From Patescibacteria group bacterium (lineage in GTDB: Bacteria > Patescibacteriota > Minisyncoccia > Phycocordibacterales > UBA12445): DNA of 7,618 bases. A program made the translations under genes and the position numbers. Shown here one piece after another: positions 1 to 6,242 of the stretch. Each line of letters begins with the position of its first letter. Within the stretch, counting starts at the first letter, position 1. The notes under the pieces are model-generated. The model saw nothing but the letters and a program-made list of their open reading frames with translations. It was not told the origin of the DNA and did no database searches. The stretch spans positions 1-7,618 of the forward strand of contig JAKLHJ010000038.1 in assembly GCA_022710205.1 (NCBI GenBank). Reading direction: 5' to 3'.

Positions 1-1
1 A

Positions 2-1090
2 AAGACTCTTCTCCCATTTATATCCGCTTTTGCGCTATTGGCTTCGTCTGCCTTAGTATCATTTTTCTATACCTCGGGTCATTTTGATGTTTTCTGGATC
101 CTCGGTCATATTATTGAGATTGTAGGATATGTTGCTCTGGCGATTTGGGTCTGGCAGTATCTTAAGCTCAGAGTAAGAGAAATGTTGCTTTTAATATTTT
201 TCTCCGCTTCGCTCCTTGTTTCTATTGTTGTTACTCTGGCTTTTTCTATGATACTTATCAGGCAAATAGAGCTGGCCATGATGAACAACCTTTCCGCAAA
301 TATAAAATTGGCCGACTATTTAATCATCCATTTGAAAGAAGAGTCGTTGTCTAAGGCCAGAATTTTTTCATCCACGGTAGAACTTAGAAATGCTTTAAGC
401 AAAAATGATTTTGGGAAGATTGAAAGGCTGGCAAATAATTTTGCCGAGCAAGAAAATATTAGCCTCTTAACAATCGCCGACAAGACGGGCAACGTTATAC
501 TTAGGGCAAATCAGACAACAGAGAAGGGGGATAATATGATTGTGGGTAAATCGGGACAGCTGGCCGCAGAGGGATATTCGGTTGCTACTGTCGATTCTTT
601 CGCCGGAGAGAAATTCGCCGTTAAGGCAATTTCTCCGGTTATTTCTCCGAACGGCGCCGTAATGGGATATGTAATCGCCGGTTTTATATTAGATAATCCA
701 TTTGTAGACAGTCTAAAAAAGATAACAGGGTTGGATGTTTCTATTTATGACAAAGACAAAGTCGCCGCTTCTACAATAACGGGTCTAGACGATAGGACCA
801 GAATATCCGGAACAAATTTGAGTAATAGTTTTATTGAAACTACAGTCTTGAAAGGAGGAAAAGCGGTAACGCTGAATAATGATATTGTTTCCAAGCCGTT
901 TGTGTCTAGCTATATTCCTATAAACGATTTAGACGGGGGAGTTGTCGGTATGGTGTCTTTTGCCAAATCCCAGAGAGAAATATTTGAAATCGCCAATACG
1001 ACGAACATCCTTACGCTGATTTCGGTTATTATAATAATGGCTATTTTAGCCGCTCCTATATTTAAGTTTTCAAGGAGGTTGTTGGAATAA
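2..1090 (+). CDS. Membrane sensor protein with Cache-like extracytoplasmic domain, no output domain (5' partial)
   Basis: The frame is open to the left window edge, so the true start probably lies upstream; a TTG at 38 is the first visible candidate but falls inside a hydrophobic helix. Numbering from that TTG, hydrophobic helices lie at about 1-11, 18-38 and 48-73, then a soluble stretch of about 240 residues (80-315), then a final helix at 324-342 and a short basic tail ending SRRLLE. The soluble part has segments typical of Cache sensor domains, such as IADKTGNVILRA near 146-157 and a repeated pattern of a G-V-x-G-Y/M-V strand (near 206-212 and 301-306). By inference it senses a small extracytoplasmic ligand. 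No HAMP, kinase, GGDEF or methyl-accepting domain follows the last helix, which is odd for this fold. The next gene, a receiver protein, starts six bases after the stop in the same frame, so the two probably act together. The Cache assignment is from pattern recognition only. Confidence 0.75.
   Translation, partial: KTLLPFISAFALLASSALVSFFYTSGHFDVFWILGHIIEIVGYVALAIWVWQYLKLRVREMLLLIFFSASLLVSIVVTLAFSMILIRQIELAMMNNLSANIKLADYLIIHLKEESLSKARIFSSTVELRNALSKNDFGKIERLANNFAEQENISLLTIADKTGNVILRANQTTEKGDNMIVGKSGQLAAEGYSVATVDSFAGEKFAVKAISPVISPNGAVMGYVIAGFILDNPFVDSLKKITGLDVSIYDKDKVAASTITGLDDRTRISGTNLSNSFIETTVLKGGKAVTLNNDIVSKPFVSSYIPINDLDGGVVGMVSFAKSQREIFEIANTTNILTLISVIIIMAILAAPIFKFSRRLLE
1072..1078 (+). promoter_or_regulatory. 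Shine-Dalgarno-like AAGGAGG, unusually far from the start
   Basis: AAGGAGG is a perfect anti-16S match inside the last codons of the sensor gene. It lies 18 nt before the ATG at 1097, well beyond the usual 5-10 nt. No other in-frame start lies closer: the TTG at 1082 is followed at once by the sensor's own stop codon. It may help coupled re-initiation of the receiver gene, or may be a chance product of the codons for Arg-Arg. Confidence 0.35.
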
Positions 1091-1096
1091 CAAAAA

Positions 1097-1501
1097 ATGG
1101 AAAACGAACAAGAATTAAATAAGGGTAAGGTTTTGTTGGTGGATGACGACCCCCTTATCATAAGAATGTATGAATATCGCTTGAGACACGACGGATATAA
1201 AGTTTTTCTGGCTTTTGACGGAGAAAAAGCTATAATTGAGGCTAAAAAAGAGGCGCCAAACATAATTCTTTTGGATCTTATGATGCCAAAAATGAATGGC
1301 GTTGAAGCTTTGAAGTTTTTGAAAAAGGAGCATGATACCAAAAATATTCCGGTTATCATTTTGACAAATCTTGGCGATGATCCTTCCTATATAAATCTTA
1401 CAAAAGAACTGGGTGCTACTGAGTATCTTGTTAAGGCGGAGACGAGCCTAAAACAGTTGACCAAAAAGGTTGATGAAATTATTTATAAACATAAAAAATA
1501 G
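1097..1501 (+). CDS. Single-domain CheY-like response regulator
   Basis: This 134-residue protein is a complete receiver domain with no DNA-binding or enzymatic output domain. The acidic pocket is D16-D17-D18 (VLLVDDDP). The phospho-acceptor is D60 in IILLDLMMPKMNG. The switch threonine is T90 in VIILTNLG, and the conserved lysine is K113 in YLVKAE. All residues needed for phosphotransfer from a histidine kinase are therefore present. It presumably acts in the cytoplasm by binding a partner protein, as CheY and Spo0F do, or relays phosphate onward. The start is the ATG two codons past the stop of the sensor gene, in the same frame, so the two are almost certainly co-transcribed. The next gene begins 1 nt after the TAG if its ATG at 1503 is used. 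The histidine kinase at 4292-5968 is a possible phosphodonor (inference). The family call is very secure; the signalling target is unknown. Confidence 0.95.
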   Translation: MENEQELNKGKVLLVDDDPLIIRMYEYRLRHDGYKVFLAFDGEKAIIEAKKEAPNIILLDLMMPKMNGVEALKFLKKEHDTKNIPVIILTNLGDDPSYINLTKELGATEYLVKAETSLKQLTKKVDEIIYKHKK

Positions 1502-1502
1502 T

Positions 1503-3014
1503 ATGAATATCTTTTCTCGCGATGCTTCTTTTAAAAAGATAAAAGAATATCAAAAAGAAAATAATTCTTCGGCGTGGAAAAAGATCGGCGACAAGAAAAC
1601 ATTAGATCTTTTTCGAGCCGCATCGGTAAGGGTCCCCGCGTATAAGGACTTTTTAAAGAAAAACAAGATAGATCCCGGCAAGATAAGGTCTTTTAAGGAT
1701 TTTCAGCTTGTCCCACCGATGACAAAAGCCGACTATCTCAGAAAATACCCATTAGAAAAACTTTGTTTTGACGGAACACTAAAAAACAAATCAACCGTTT
1801 TTACTTCCACCTCCGGCTCTACCGGCGCACCTTTTTATTTCCCGAGAGACCTGGTCGTAGATACTCAATCCTCTATTTTTCACGAGACTTTTTGGAGAAA
1901 TACTTTTGCGGGAGGGAAGGAAAAAAGCACACTTGTTATAGATTCTTTCGGTATGGGAGTTTGGATCGGGGGGATAATAACATATCAGGCGTTTAGGCAG
2001 ATTGCGCTTTCGGGGGCGCCGATATCCATAATAACTCCGGGTATAAATAAAAAAGAGATTTTTGAAGCTTTTAAGAATATCGCCGGTAAGTTTGAACAAG
2101 TTATTCTTTGCGGATACCCTCCTTTTATTAAGGACTTGATAGACGAGGGGCACCTGCACGGAATAGATTGGAAAAAATATAATATTAAATTTTTATTTGC
2201 CGCCGAGGCATTTAGCGAAAAATTCAGAGATTATTTGATGAAAAAAGTAGGGATGAAAGATCCTCTTCTTAATATTTCGAACATTTACGGAAGCGCGGAT
2301 ATCGGGACGATGGCGGCCGAGAGCCCTCTCAGCATACTTATAAGGAGGATTGCCTCTAATAAAAATAAGGTTTTTGAGTCTATTTTCCCGGGAGTAAACA
2401 AGACGCCGACCCTCGCGCAATTCAACCCCCTCTTTGTTAATTTTGAAGCGCCGGAAGGAGTTATCCTTTTGTCGGGTTATAATATTCTGCCGTTAATCAG
2501 ATATTCGATAGGCGACCATGGTGGAGTTTCCACTTTTGACGATATGAGTCAAACTCTGAAACACTCAGGTATAAATCTTAAGCAAGAAATATCCGCCGCA
2601 AAGATAGGCCGCGCTGTTTCAGAAATGCCATTTGTGTATGTATATGAAAGAATCGACCTTAGCACAAAACTTTTTGGTGCCATTATACATCCGGAGCATA
2701 TCAAGGAGTCGCTATATCATGAATCTTTGGAGAATTATTTAACAGGTAAGTTTACTCTTTCCACGGTAAATGATAAGCACAATAATCAGTGGCTCGAAAT
2801 ACACTTGGAAATGAAGCCAAACGTTAGCCACTCGGAAGAGCTGGGGAATAGGGTTAAAGATATAATAATCGGGAGTTTGCTTGAAAAGAACGCCGAATAT
2901 AAAAACAATTACAAGATGATGCCGCACAAGGTAACCCCCAAGTTATTTTTCTGGGAGTATGAGGACCCTAAATATTTCAGTAGAAGCGGTAAACAAAAAT
3001 GGGTTCAAAAATAG
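1503..3014 (+). CDS. PaaK/CapK-type AMP-forming ligase (phenylacetate-CoA ligase-like)
   Basis: From the ATG at 1503 this is 503 residues, somewhat longer than typical PaaK (about 430). The N-terminal VPAYKDFLKKN...FKDFQLVPPMTKADY stretch (44-78) is characteristic of PaaK/CapK relatives. The adenylate-forming core shows the Ser/Thr/Gly ATP loop TSTSGSTGAP (101-110), the YGSAD adenine-binding motif (262-266) and RYSIGD (333-338), whose D338 should bind the ribose. The C-terminal SRSGKQKW (493-500) carries K497, a good candidate for the catalytic lysine. The enzyme should activate a carboxylic acid with ATP and pass it to CoA or another acceptor; the substrate cannot be read from sequence. No carrier protein is visible in the window. 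An in-frame TTG at 1470 and ATG at 1473 overlap the receiver gene; 1503 is preferred because it avoids the overlap, but neither start has a clear ribosome site. A terminator follows directly. Confidence 0.85.
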   Translation: MNIFSRDASFKKIKEYQKENNSSAWKKIGDKKTLDLFRAASVRVPAYKDFLKKNKIDPGKIRSFKDFQLVPPMTKADYLRKYPLEKLCFDGTLKNKSTVFTSTSGSTGAPFYFPRDLVVDTQSSIFHETFWRNTFAGGKEKSTLVIDSFGMGVWIGGIITYQAFRQIALSGAPISIITPGINKKEIFEAFKNIAGKFEQVILCGYPPFIKDLIDEGHLHGIDWKKYNIKFLFAAEAFSEKFRDYLMKKVGMKDPLLNISNIYGSADIGTMAAESPLSILIRRIASNKNKVFESIFPGVNKTPTLAQFNPLFVNFEAPEGVILLSGYNILPLIRYSIGDHGGVSTFDDMSQTLKHSGINLKQEISAAKIGRAVSEMPFVYVYERIDLSTKLFGAIIHPEHIKESLYHESLENYLTGKFTLSTVNDKHNNQWLEIHLEMKPNVSHSEELGNRVKDIIIGSLLEKNAEYKNNYKMMPHKVTPKLFFWEYEDPKYFSRSGKQKWVQK

Positions 3015-3033
3015 ATTGATGTCACAGATAAGG

Positions 3034-3063
3034 GGTCCGATTTTTTGAAGTCGGACCTTTTTT
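3034..3063 (+). terminator. Rho-independent terminator after the ligase gene
   Basis: GGTCCGA (3034-3040) pairs perfectly with TCGGACC (3051-3057). The stem can extend inward by a T-G wobble and two T-A pairs. It is followed at once by six T residues (3058-3063). It lies 19 nt after the ligase stop, ending the sensor-receiver-ligase unit. Confidence 0.9.
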
Positions 3064-3071
3064 GTTATAAT
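3045..3071 (+). promoter_or_regulatory. Extended -10 promoter for the adenylyltransferase gene
   Basis: A consensus extended -10 (TGTTATAAT) occupies 3063-3071, with the TATAAT hexamer at 3066-3071. A weak -35 candidate, TTGAAG at 3045-3050, lies 15 bp upstream, inside the loop and stem of the terminator. Initiation would be expected near 3078, giving a leader of about 23 nt to the ATG at 3101 with no obvious Shine-Dalgarno. The -10 is strong evidence; the -35 is optional in an extended -10 promoter and is uncertain here. Confidence 0.7.
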
Positions 3072-3100
3072 GGAAGCATTGATATTAATTTAGATATTTT

Positions 3101-4282
3101 ATGTCATTAGATAAAATTTTATCCGGGAAAAGCAGGGAGGGGGTGGTTTCGGAACCGATTATTTTTGATTTAAAAAAAGAGAAGGACAGTAAGGAGCTGT
3201 CGAAACTTTTAAAAAATAAAAAAATAGACAGGGTTTCAGACGATTATGTTGAGCAGTTGAGGGAATTCTTTGCCGTCTCGAATCCTTCTTTGGTATACCA
3301 CCCTGATTTTCAAAAGCACTTTGACGAATTTTTGGATGGTATTAAAAAAAAGACGTCATTGTCTAAACATGGCAAGTGGGCATATTTTCCATGGGCTTCA
3401 TGTTTAACGCACATCTTGGATGACAAGTCATACCAATTGGTGAGAACCGCCAGGAATAGAAATTTGATAAACGCCGACGAGCAAGATAGGTTTTATAATG
3501 CCACTATCGGAATTGCCGGATTGAGTGTCGGGAATAGCGTTGCTCTGGGTATTGTGATGCAGGGTGGAGCAAAGCACATAAAGATTGCAGATCACGATTC
3601 CTTGGCTTTATCAAATATGAACAGAATCCGTGCGGGAGCGCAGGATCTGGGGAGTTTGAAGGTGGGGATGGCGGCAAGACAAATATATGAGATGAATCCT
3701 TATGCAAAGGTAGAGATTTTCCCGGACGGTATTACAAAAAAGAATATAGACAAATTTTTTAACGGTCTAGATATTGTGGTAGACGAAATAGATAATATTG
3801 CGGTTAAATATTTGATAAGGGAACAGGCCAAGAAGAGGAAAATCGCGGTAGTTATGGCCGCGGATAACGGAGATAACGCCGTCGTGGATGTAGAGAGATA
3901 TGACGAGAAACCTCAGCCTAAATTTTTCCACGGAAGAATAGGGGACGTAAATTATGAAATGCTTACCAAATTGGACAAATTCGGTATAGGCAAGACAATT
4001 ACAAAACACGTCGGTCCGGAAAATGTTACAGAAAGAATGAGGCAATCGCTCTTGGAAATGGGTAAGACCATTGTTTCTTGGCCGCAGTTGGGCGGTGCCG
4101 CCATGATAAACGGAGCGGCTGTCGCTTATTGTGTTAGAAAAATATTAAATGGTCAGACTATTATAAGTAATAGGTCGCTCATCTCTATGGATGAGATGCT
4201 TATCCCGGGATACAATTCACCTTCAGAAATTGCAAAAAGAGAAGAGATGATAAGAGAGTTTAAAAAAATATTCGGTCTATAA
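3101..4282 (+). CDS. E1/ThiF-family adenylyltransferase, Rv1355c-like
   Basis: A 393-residue protein. Residues 1-90 are a charged N-terminal region of unknown role. The stretch YFPWASCLTHILDDKSYQLVRTARNRNLI (95-123), followed by DEQDR (126-130), resembles the region before the ThiF domain in the mycobacterial Rv1355c/MoeY-like family. The ThiF Rossmann core follows: GIAGLSVGNS (137-146) for ATP binding, ADHDSLALSNMNR (163-175) with an acidic strand end and the conserved Asn and Arg, K187, and VVDEIDN (226-232) with the likely magnesium-binding D231. Such enzymes adenylate a carboxylate, often the C-terminus of a ubiquitin-like or peptide partner. Only two cysteines occur (C101, C344) and there is no CxxC zinc site, so a thioester or MoeB-type zinc mechanism is doubtful. 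No sulfur-carrier or ubiquitin-like gene is in the window. Its own promoter precedes it, and the histidine kinase gene follows after 9 bp, probably in the same transcript. The substrate is unknown. Confidence 0.85.
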   Translation: MSLDKILSGKSREGVVSEPIIFDLKKEKDSKELSKLLKNKKIDRVSDDYVEQLREFFAVSNPSLVYHPDFQKHFDEFLDGIKKKTSLSKHGKWAYFPWASCLTHILDDKSYQLVRTARNRNLINADEQDRFYNATIGIAGLSVGNSVALGIVMQGGAKHIKIADHDSLALSNMNRIRAGAQDLGSLKVGMAARQIYEMNPYAKVEIFPDGITKKNIDKFFNGLDIVVDEIDNIAVKYLIREQAKKRKIAVVMAADNGDNAVVDVERYDEKPQPKFFHGRIGDVNYEMLTKLDKFGIGKTITKHVGPENVTERMRQSLLEMGKTIVSWPQLGGAAMINGAAVAYCVRKILNGQTIISNRSLISMDEMLIPGYNSPSEIAKREEMIREFKKIFGL

Positions 4283-4283
4283 T
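4278..4283 (+). promoter_or_regulatory. Candidate internal -10 box before the histidine kinase
   Basis: A perfect TATAAT overlaps the stop codon of the adenylyltransferase gene and ends 8 nt before the ATG at 4292. Initiation 6-8 nt downstream would give a leaderless or nearly leaderless kinase mRNA. There is no TG extension and no credible -35 at the right spacing, so this may be chance in AT-rich DNA. Confidence 0.3.
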
Positions 4284-4291
4284 ATTTCCGT

Positions 4292-5968
4292 ATGAATATA
4301 TCTGAGGCATATTTAGTTTCGACACCTTTCCCGATAATCATCAGCACTCTGTCTGTGGTGTTTAATTTATTGCTGGGACTTGTAGTTTTTCTCAACAACA
4401 GAAAGAGCGCCACGAATGTTATTTTTGCCTTCCTGAATATTTTTTTGGCGTTTTTCCTTGCATCAAATCTTTTGAGCACGCAGCCCTCTGATTATTCAGA
4501 AAAATTGATGTGGGTTAGGTTGGTAATGTTTACCGCTATATTTCTCAATGCTTTTGTATATTTGTTTATCCGGGCGTTTCCTCATGATGAACTAAAAATA
4601 TCTAAGAAGGGCGGAATATTCGTGGCGATTGTTACAATAATTACCGCCCTCATGACCCTTACTCCGTTTTTGATTACGGGGATAAGCGTCCCGAAAACGA
4701 ATGTTCCCGTTCCGATCTTCGGTTCGCCCTTATCTGTTTTTGGGAAAACAATTAACGTCGGCATCGCCTGGTTCTCCGTTTTTACTTTTTGTTTTACTTT
4801 GGCGTCAGTGTGGGCTCTCGCCAGAAAAATAATTTCAGAAAAGGACCCGATTTCCAGGATTCAGATTAAATATCTTTTGGCCGGAGTAGGGATTATGTTT
4901 TCGGCATTTTTCCTTTTCAACCTTGTATTTGTCGCCGTATTTTCAAATACCTTCTTTATTAATCTGACCCCGCTCGCAGTGTCCGTGTTTATAATGCTCA
5001 CCTCTTATGCGATTTTGAAACACCACTTATTCTCGGTAAAGATTATCGCAACTGAATTGTTGGTGTTTTCGCTCTGGACGTTCATCCTAATAAGAACAAT
5101 CTTGTCTATGACGGTAGAGGACCAGATGATGAATGCGGGGTTATTGTTCTTGATGGTCGTCACAGGTATTTTCCTCATAAGGAGCGTTATAAAGGAAGTT
5201 GATCAGCGGGAGAAACTGGCCGAGAGTGCGGTTGCTCTTAAAGAGTCACATGAAAGAGAAATGGAGAAGGCCAGGACCGAAGCCAAGCTACGAGATGAAT
5301 TTGTGTTCGTGGCCGCGCACGAACTGAGAACGCCAATAACCGCCATAAGAGGTTTCCTTGAATTGGTAGGGGATGTTGAGGTGAATTTTCCAAAAGATGT
5401 TCAGGACGATCTCGGCGCCATTAGGATGGCCAGCGACCACTTGAATGAATTGGTAAATAATTTGCTGGAAATAGCGCGCTCTGACGCCGGTGCCATGAAG
5501 ATAGAAACTAGTCCGATGCTTATTGCTCCGGTTATATCAGAAATATTAAAGGAGCTCGGGTCGTTGGCGCTAGAGAAAGAGATTAAGATAATTTTTAACG
5601 ATAGCGATAATTGCAACAAGATATTGGCGGATGACAAAAAGACCAAAGAAGTTTTTGTCAATTTGATAGGAAATGCGATTAAGTATAATAAAAATAACGG
5701 AACAGTTAATATAGATATTGACTGCATAGACGAAAAGAATGTCGTAATCAAGGTAAAGGATACCGGGTTTGGGATTCCGAAGGATCAGCAGGGGAAGATA
5801 TTTGGAAAATTCTTTAGAGCATCAAATAAAGATACGCAGGGTATTTTGGGTACCGGTTTGGGACTATTTATCACTAAAATGTTGGTCGAGAAGATGGGCG
5901 GCACGATAATGTTCAGTTCGGAAGAGGGGGTCGGCACCACATTTGCAGTTTCTTTCCCGAGGGCTTAA
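4292..5968 (+). CDS. Multi-pass membrane sensor histidine kinase
   Basis: This 558-residue kinase has an N-terminal membrane region of roughly seven to nine helices (about 14-35, 43-62, 74-95, 109-130, 155-178, 194-218, 223-244, 251-272 and 279-298). A charged, probably coiled-coil linker (301-334) follows, then the kinase core. The H-box is FVAAHELRTPITAIRGF with phospho-accepting H343. The N-box is VNLIGNAIKYNKNNG (N457, N461). The G1 box is DTGFGIP (490-496), the F-box FGKFFRAS (504-511) and the G2 box GTGLGLF (520-526), so the enzyme should be active. There is no large extracytoplasmic domain, PAS or HAMP; sensing presumably occurs in the membrane or through a partner. This layout, including the RIQIKYLL segment (189-196) between helices, is common in CPR histidine kinases as I recall them. 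No receiver gene is adjacent; the stand-alone receiver at 1097 is the nearest possible partner. The ATG lies 9 bp after the preceding stop and lacks a Shine-Dalgarno. Confidence 0.95.
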   Translation: MNISEAYLVSTPFPIIISTLSVVFNLLLGLVVFLNNRKSATNVIFAFLNIFLAFFLASNLLSTQPSDYSEKLMWVRLVMFTAIFLNAFVYLFIRAFPHDELKISKKGGIFVAIVTIITALMTLTPFLITGISVPKTNVPVPIFGSPLSVFGKTINVGIAWFSVFTFCFTLASVWALARKIISEKDPISRIQIKYLLAGVGIMFSAFFLFNLVFVAVFSNTFFINLTPLAVSVFIMLTSYAILKHHLFSVKIIATELLVFSLWTFILIRTILSMTVEDQMMNAGLLFLMVVTGIFLIRSVIKEVDQREKLAESAVALKESHEREMEKARTEAKLRDEFVFVAAHELRTPITAIRGFLELVGDVEVNFPKDVQDDLGAIRMASDHLNELVNNLLEIARSDAGAMKIETSPMLIAPVISEILKELGSLALEKEIKIIFNDSDNCNKILADDKKTKEVFVNLIGNAIKYNKNNGTVNIDIDCIDEKNVVIKVKDTGFGIPKDQQGKIFGKFFRASNKDTQGILGTGLGLFITKMLVEKMGGTIMFSSEEGVGTTFAVSFPRA

Positions 5969-5985
5969 AATGACATTTAATAGTT

Positions 5986-5991
5986 TATAAA
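5986..5991 (+). promoter_or_regulatory. Weak candidate -10 box before the redox gene pair
   Basis: TATAAA lies in the AT-rich 40-bp gap between the kinase and the glutaredoxin gene. An ATGACA (5970-5975) resembles a -35 but sits only 10 bp away, too close. No terminator hairpin is visible in this gap, so read-through from the kinase unit is equally possible. Confidence 0.25.
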
Positions 5992-6008
5992 TTAATAAAA
6001 CAACGCAT

Positions 6009-6242
6009 ATGAAATCAGTGGTAATATACAGCACGAATTCTTGCATGTATTGCAGAATGGCAAAAGATTTTTTTAGAGAAAATAAGGTTGAATATACAGA
6101 AAAGGATGTATATTTGGATGAGAAGGCCAGAAATGAAATGGTGAAGATGACCGGTCAGTCCGGCGTGCCAGTTATAAAGATCGGGGATGAAGTGATAATC
6201 GGTTTTGATAAAGCTACCATAAAGGAGCTTTTGGGACTCTAG
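6009..6242 (+). CDS. Glutaredoxin-like small dithiol redox protein
   Basis: At 77 residues this has the usual size of a bacterial glutaredoxin or NrdH-type redoxin and no signal peptide, so it should be cytoplasmic. The N-terminal strand VVIYSTNSC leads to a dithiol active site, C12-M-Y-C15. The cis-proline loop is TGQSGVPVI (48-56, P54), and the C-terminal IGFDKATIKELL (64-75) matches the family's glycine-containing last strand and helix. It should reduce protein disulfides or mixed disulfides. The following gene is a thioredoxin reductase-like flavoprotein that starts on the base after this stop codon, which suggests that the reductase, not glutathione, recharges it, as in NrdH systems (inference). 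No Shine-Dalgarno precedes the ATG at 6009. Confidence 0.93.
   Translation: MKSVVIYSTNSCMYCRMAKDFFRENKVEYTEKDVYLDEKARNEMVKMTGQSGVPVIKIGDEVIIGFDKATIKELLGL
6222..6227 (+). promoter_or_regulatory. Shine-Dalgarno-like AAGGAG for the reductase gene
   Basis: AAGGAG lies inside the last codons of the glutaredoxin gene, 15 nt before the ATG at 6243. The distance is long, but with a stop codon directly touching the start codon it could support translational coupling. It may equally be a chance product of the Lys-Glu codons. Confidence 0.35.

Noticed and set aside
910..1359. Minus-strand open frame of 149 codons opposite the sensor and receiver genes
   Set aside because: It lies antisense to a clear receiver domain whose motifs are all in the + frame. 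The translated product shows no recognisable domain.
1470..1502. Upstream TTG or ATG start for the ligase overlapping the receiver gene
   Set aside because: It would add 10 or 11 residues without family similarity and overlap the preceding gene. The ATG at 1503 follows the stop by one base. The choice is not certain.
1791..2159. Minus-strand open frame of 122 codons opposite the ligase gene
   Set aside because: It is antisense to the ATP-binding core of the ligase and has a low-complexity, Arg/Lys/Gly-rich tail typical of shadow frames.
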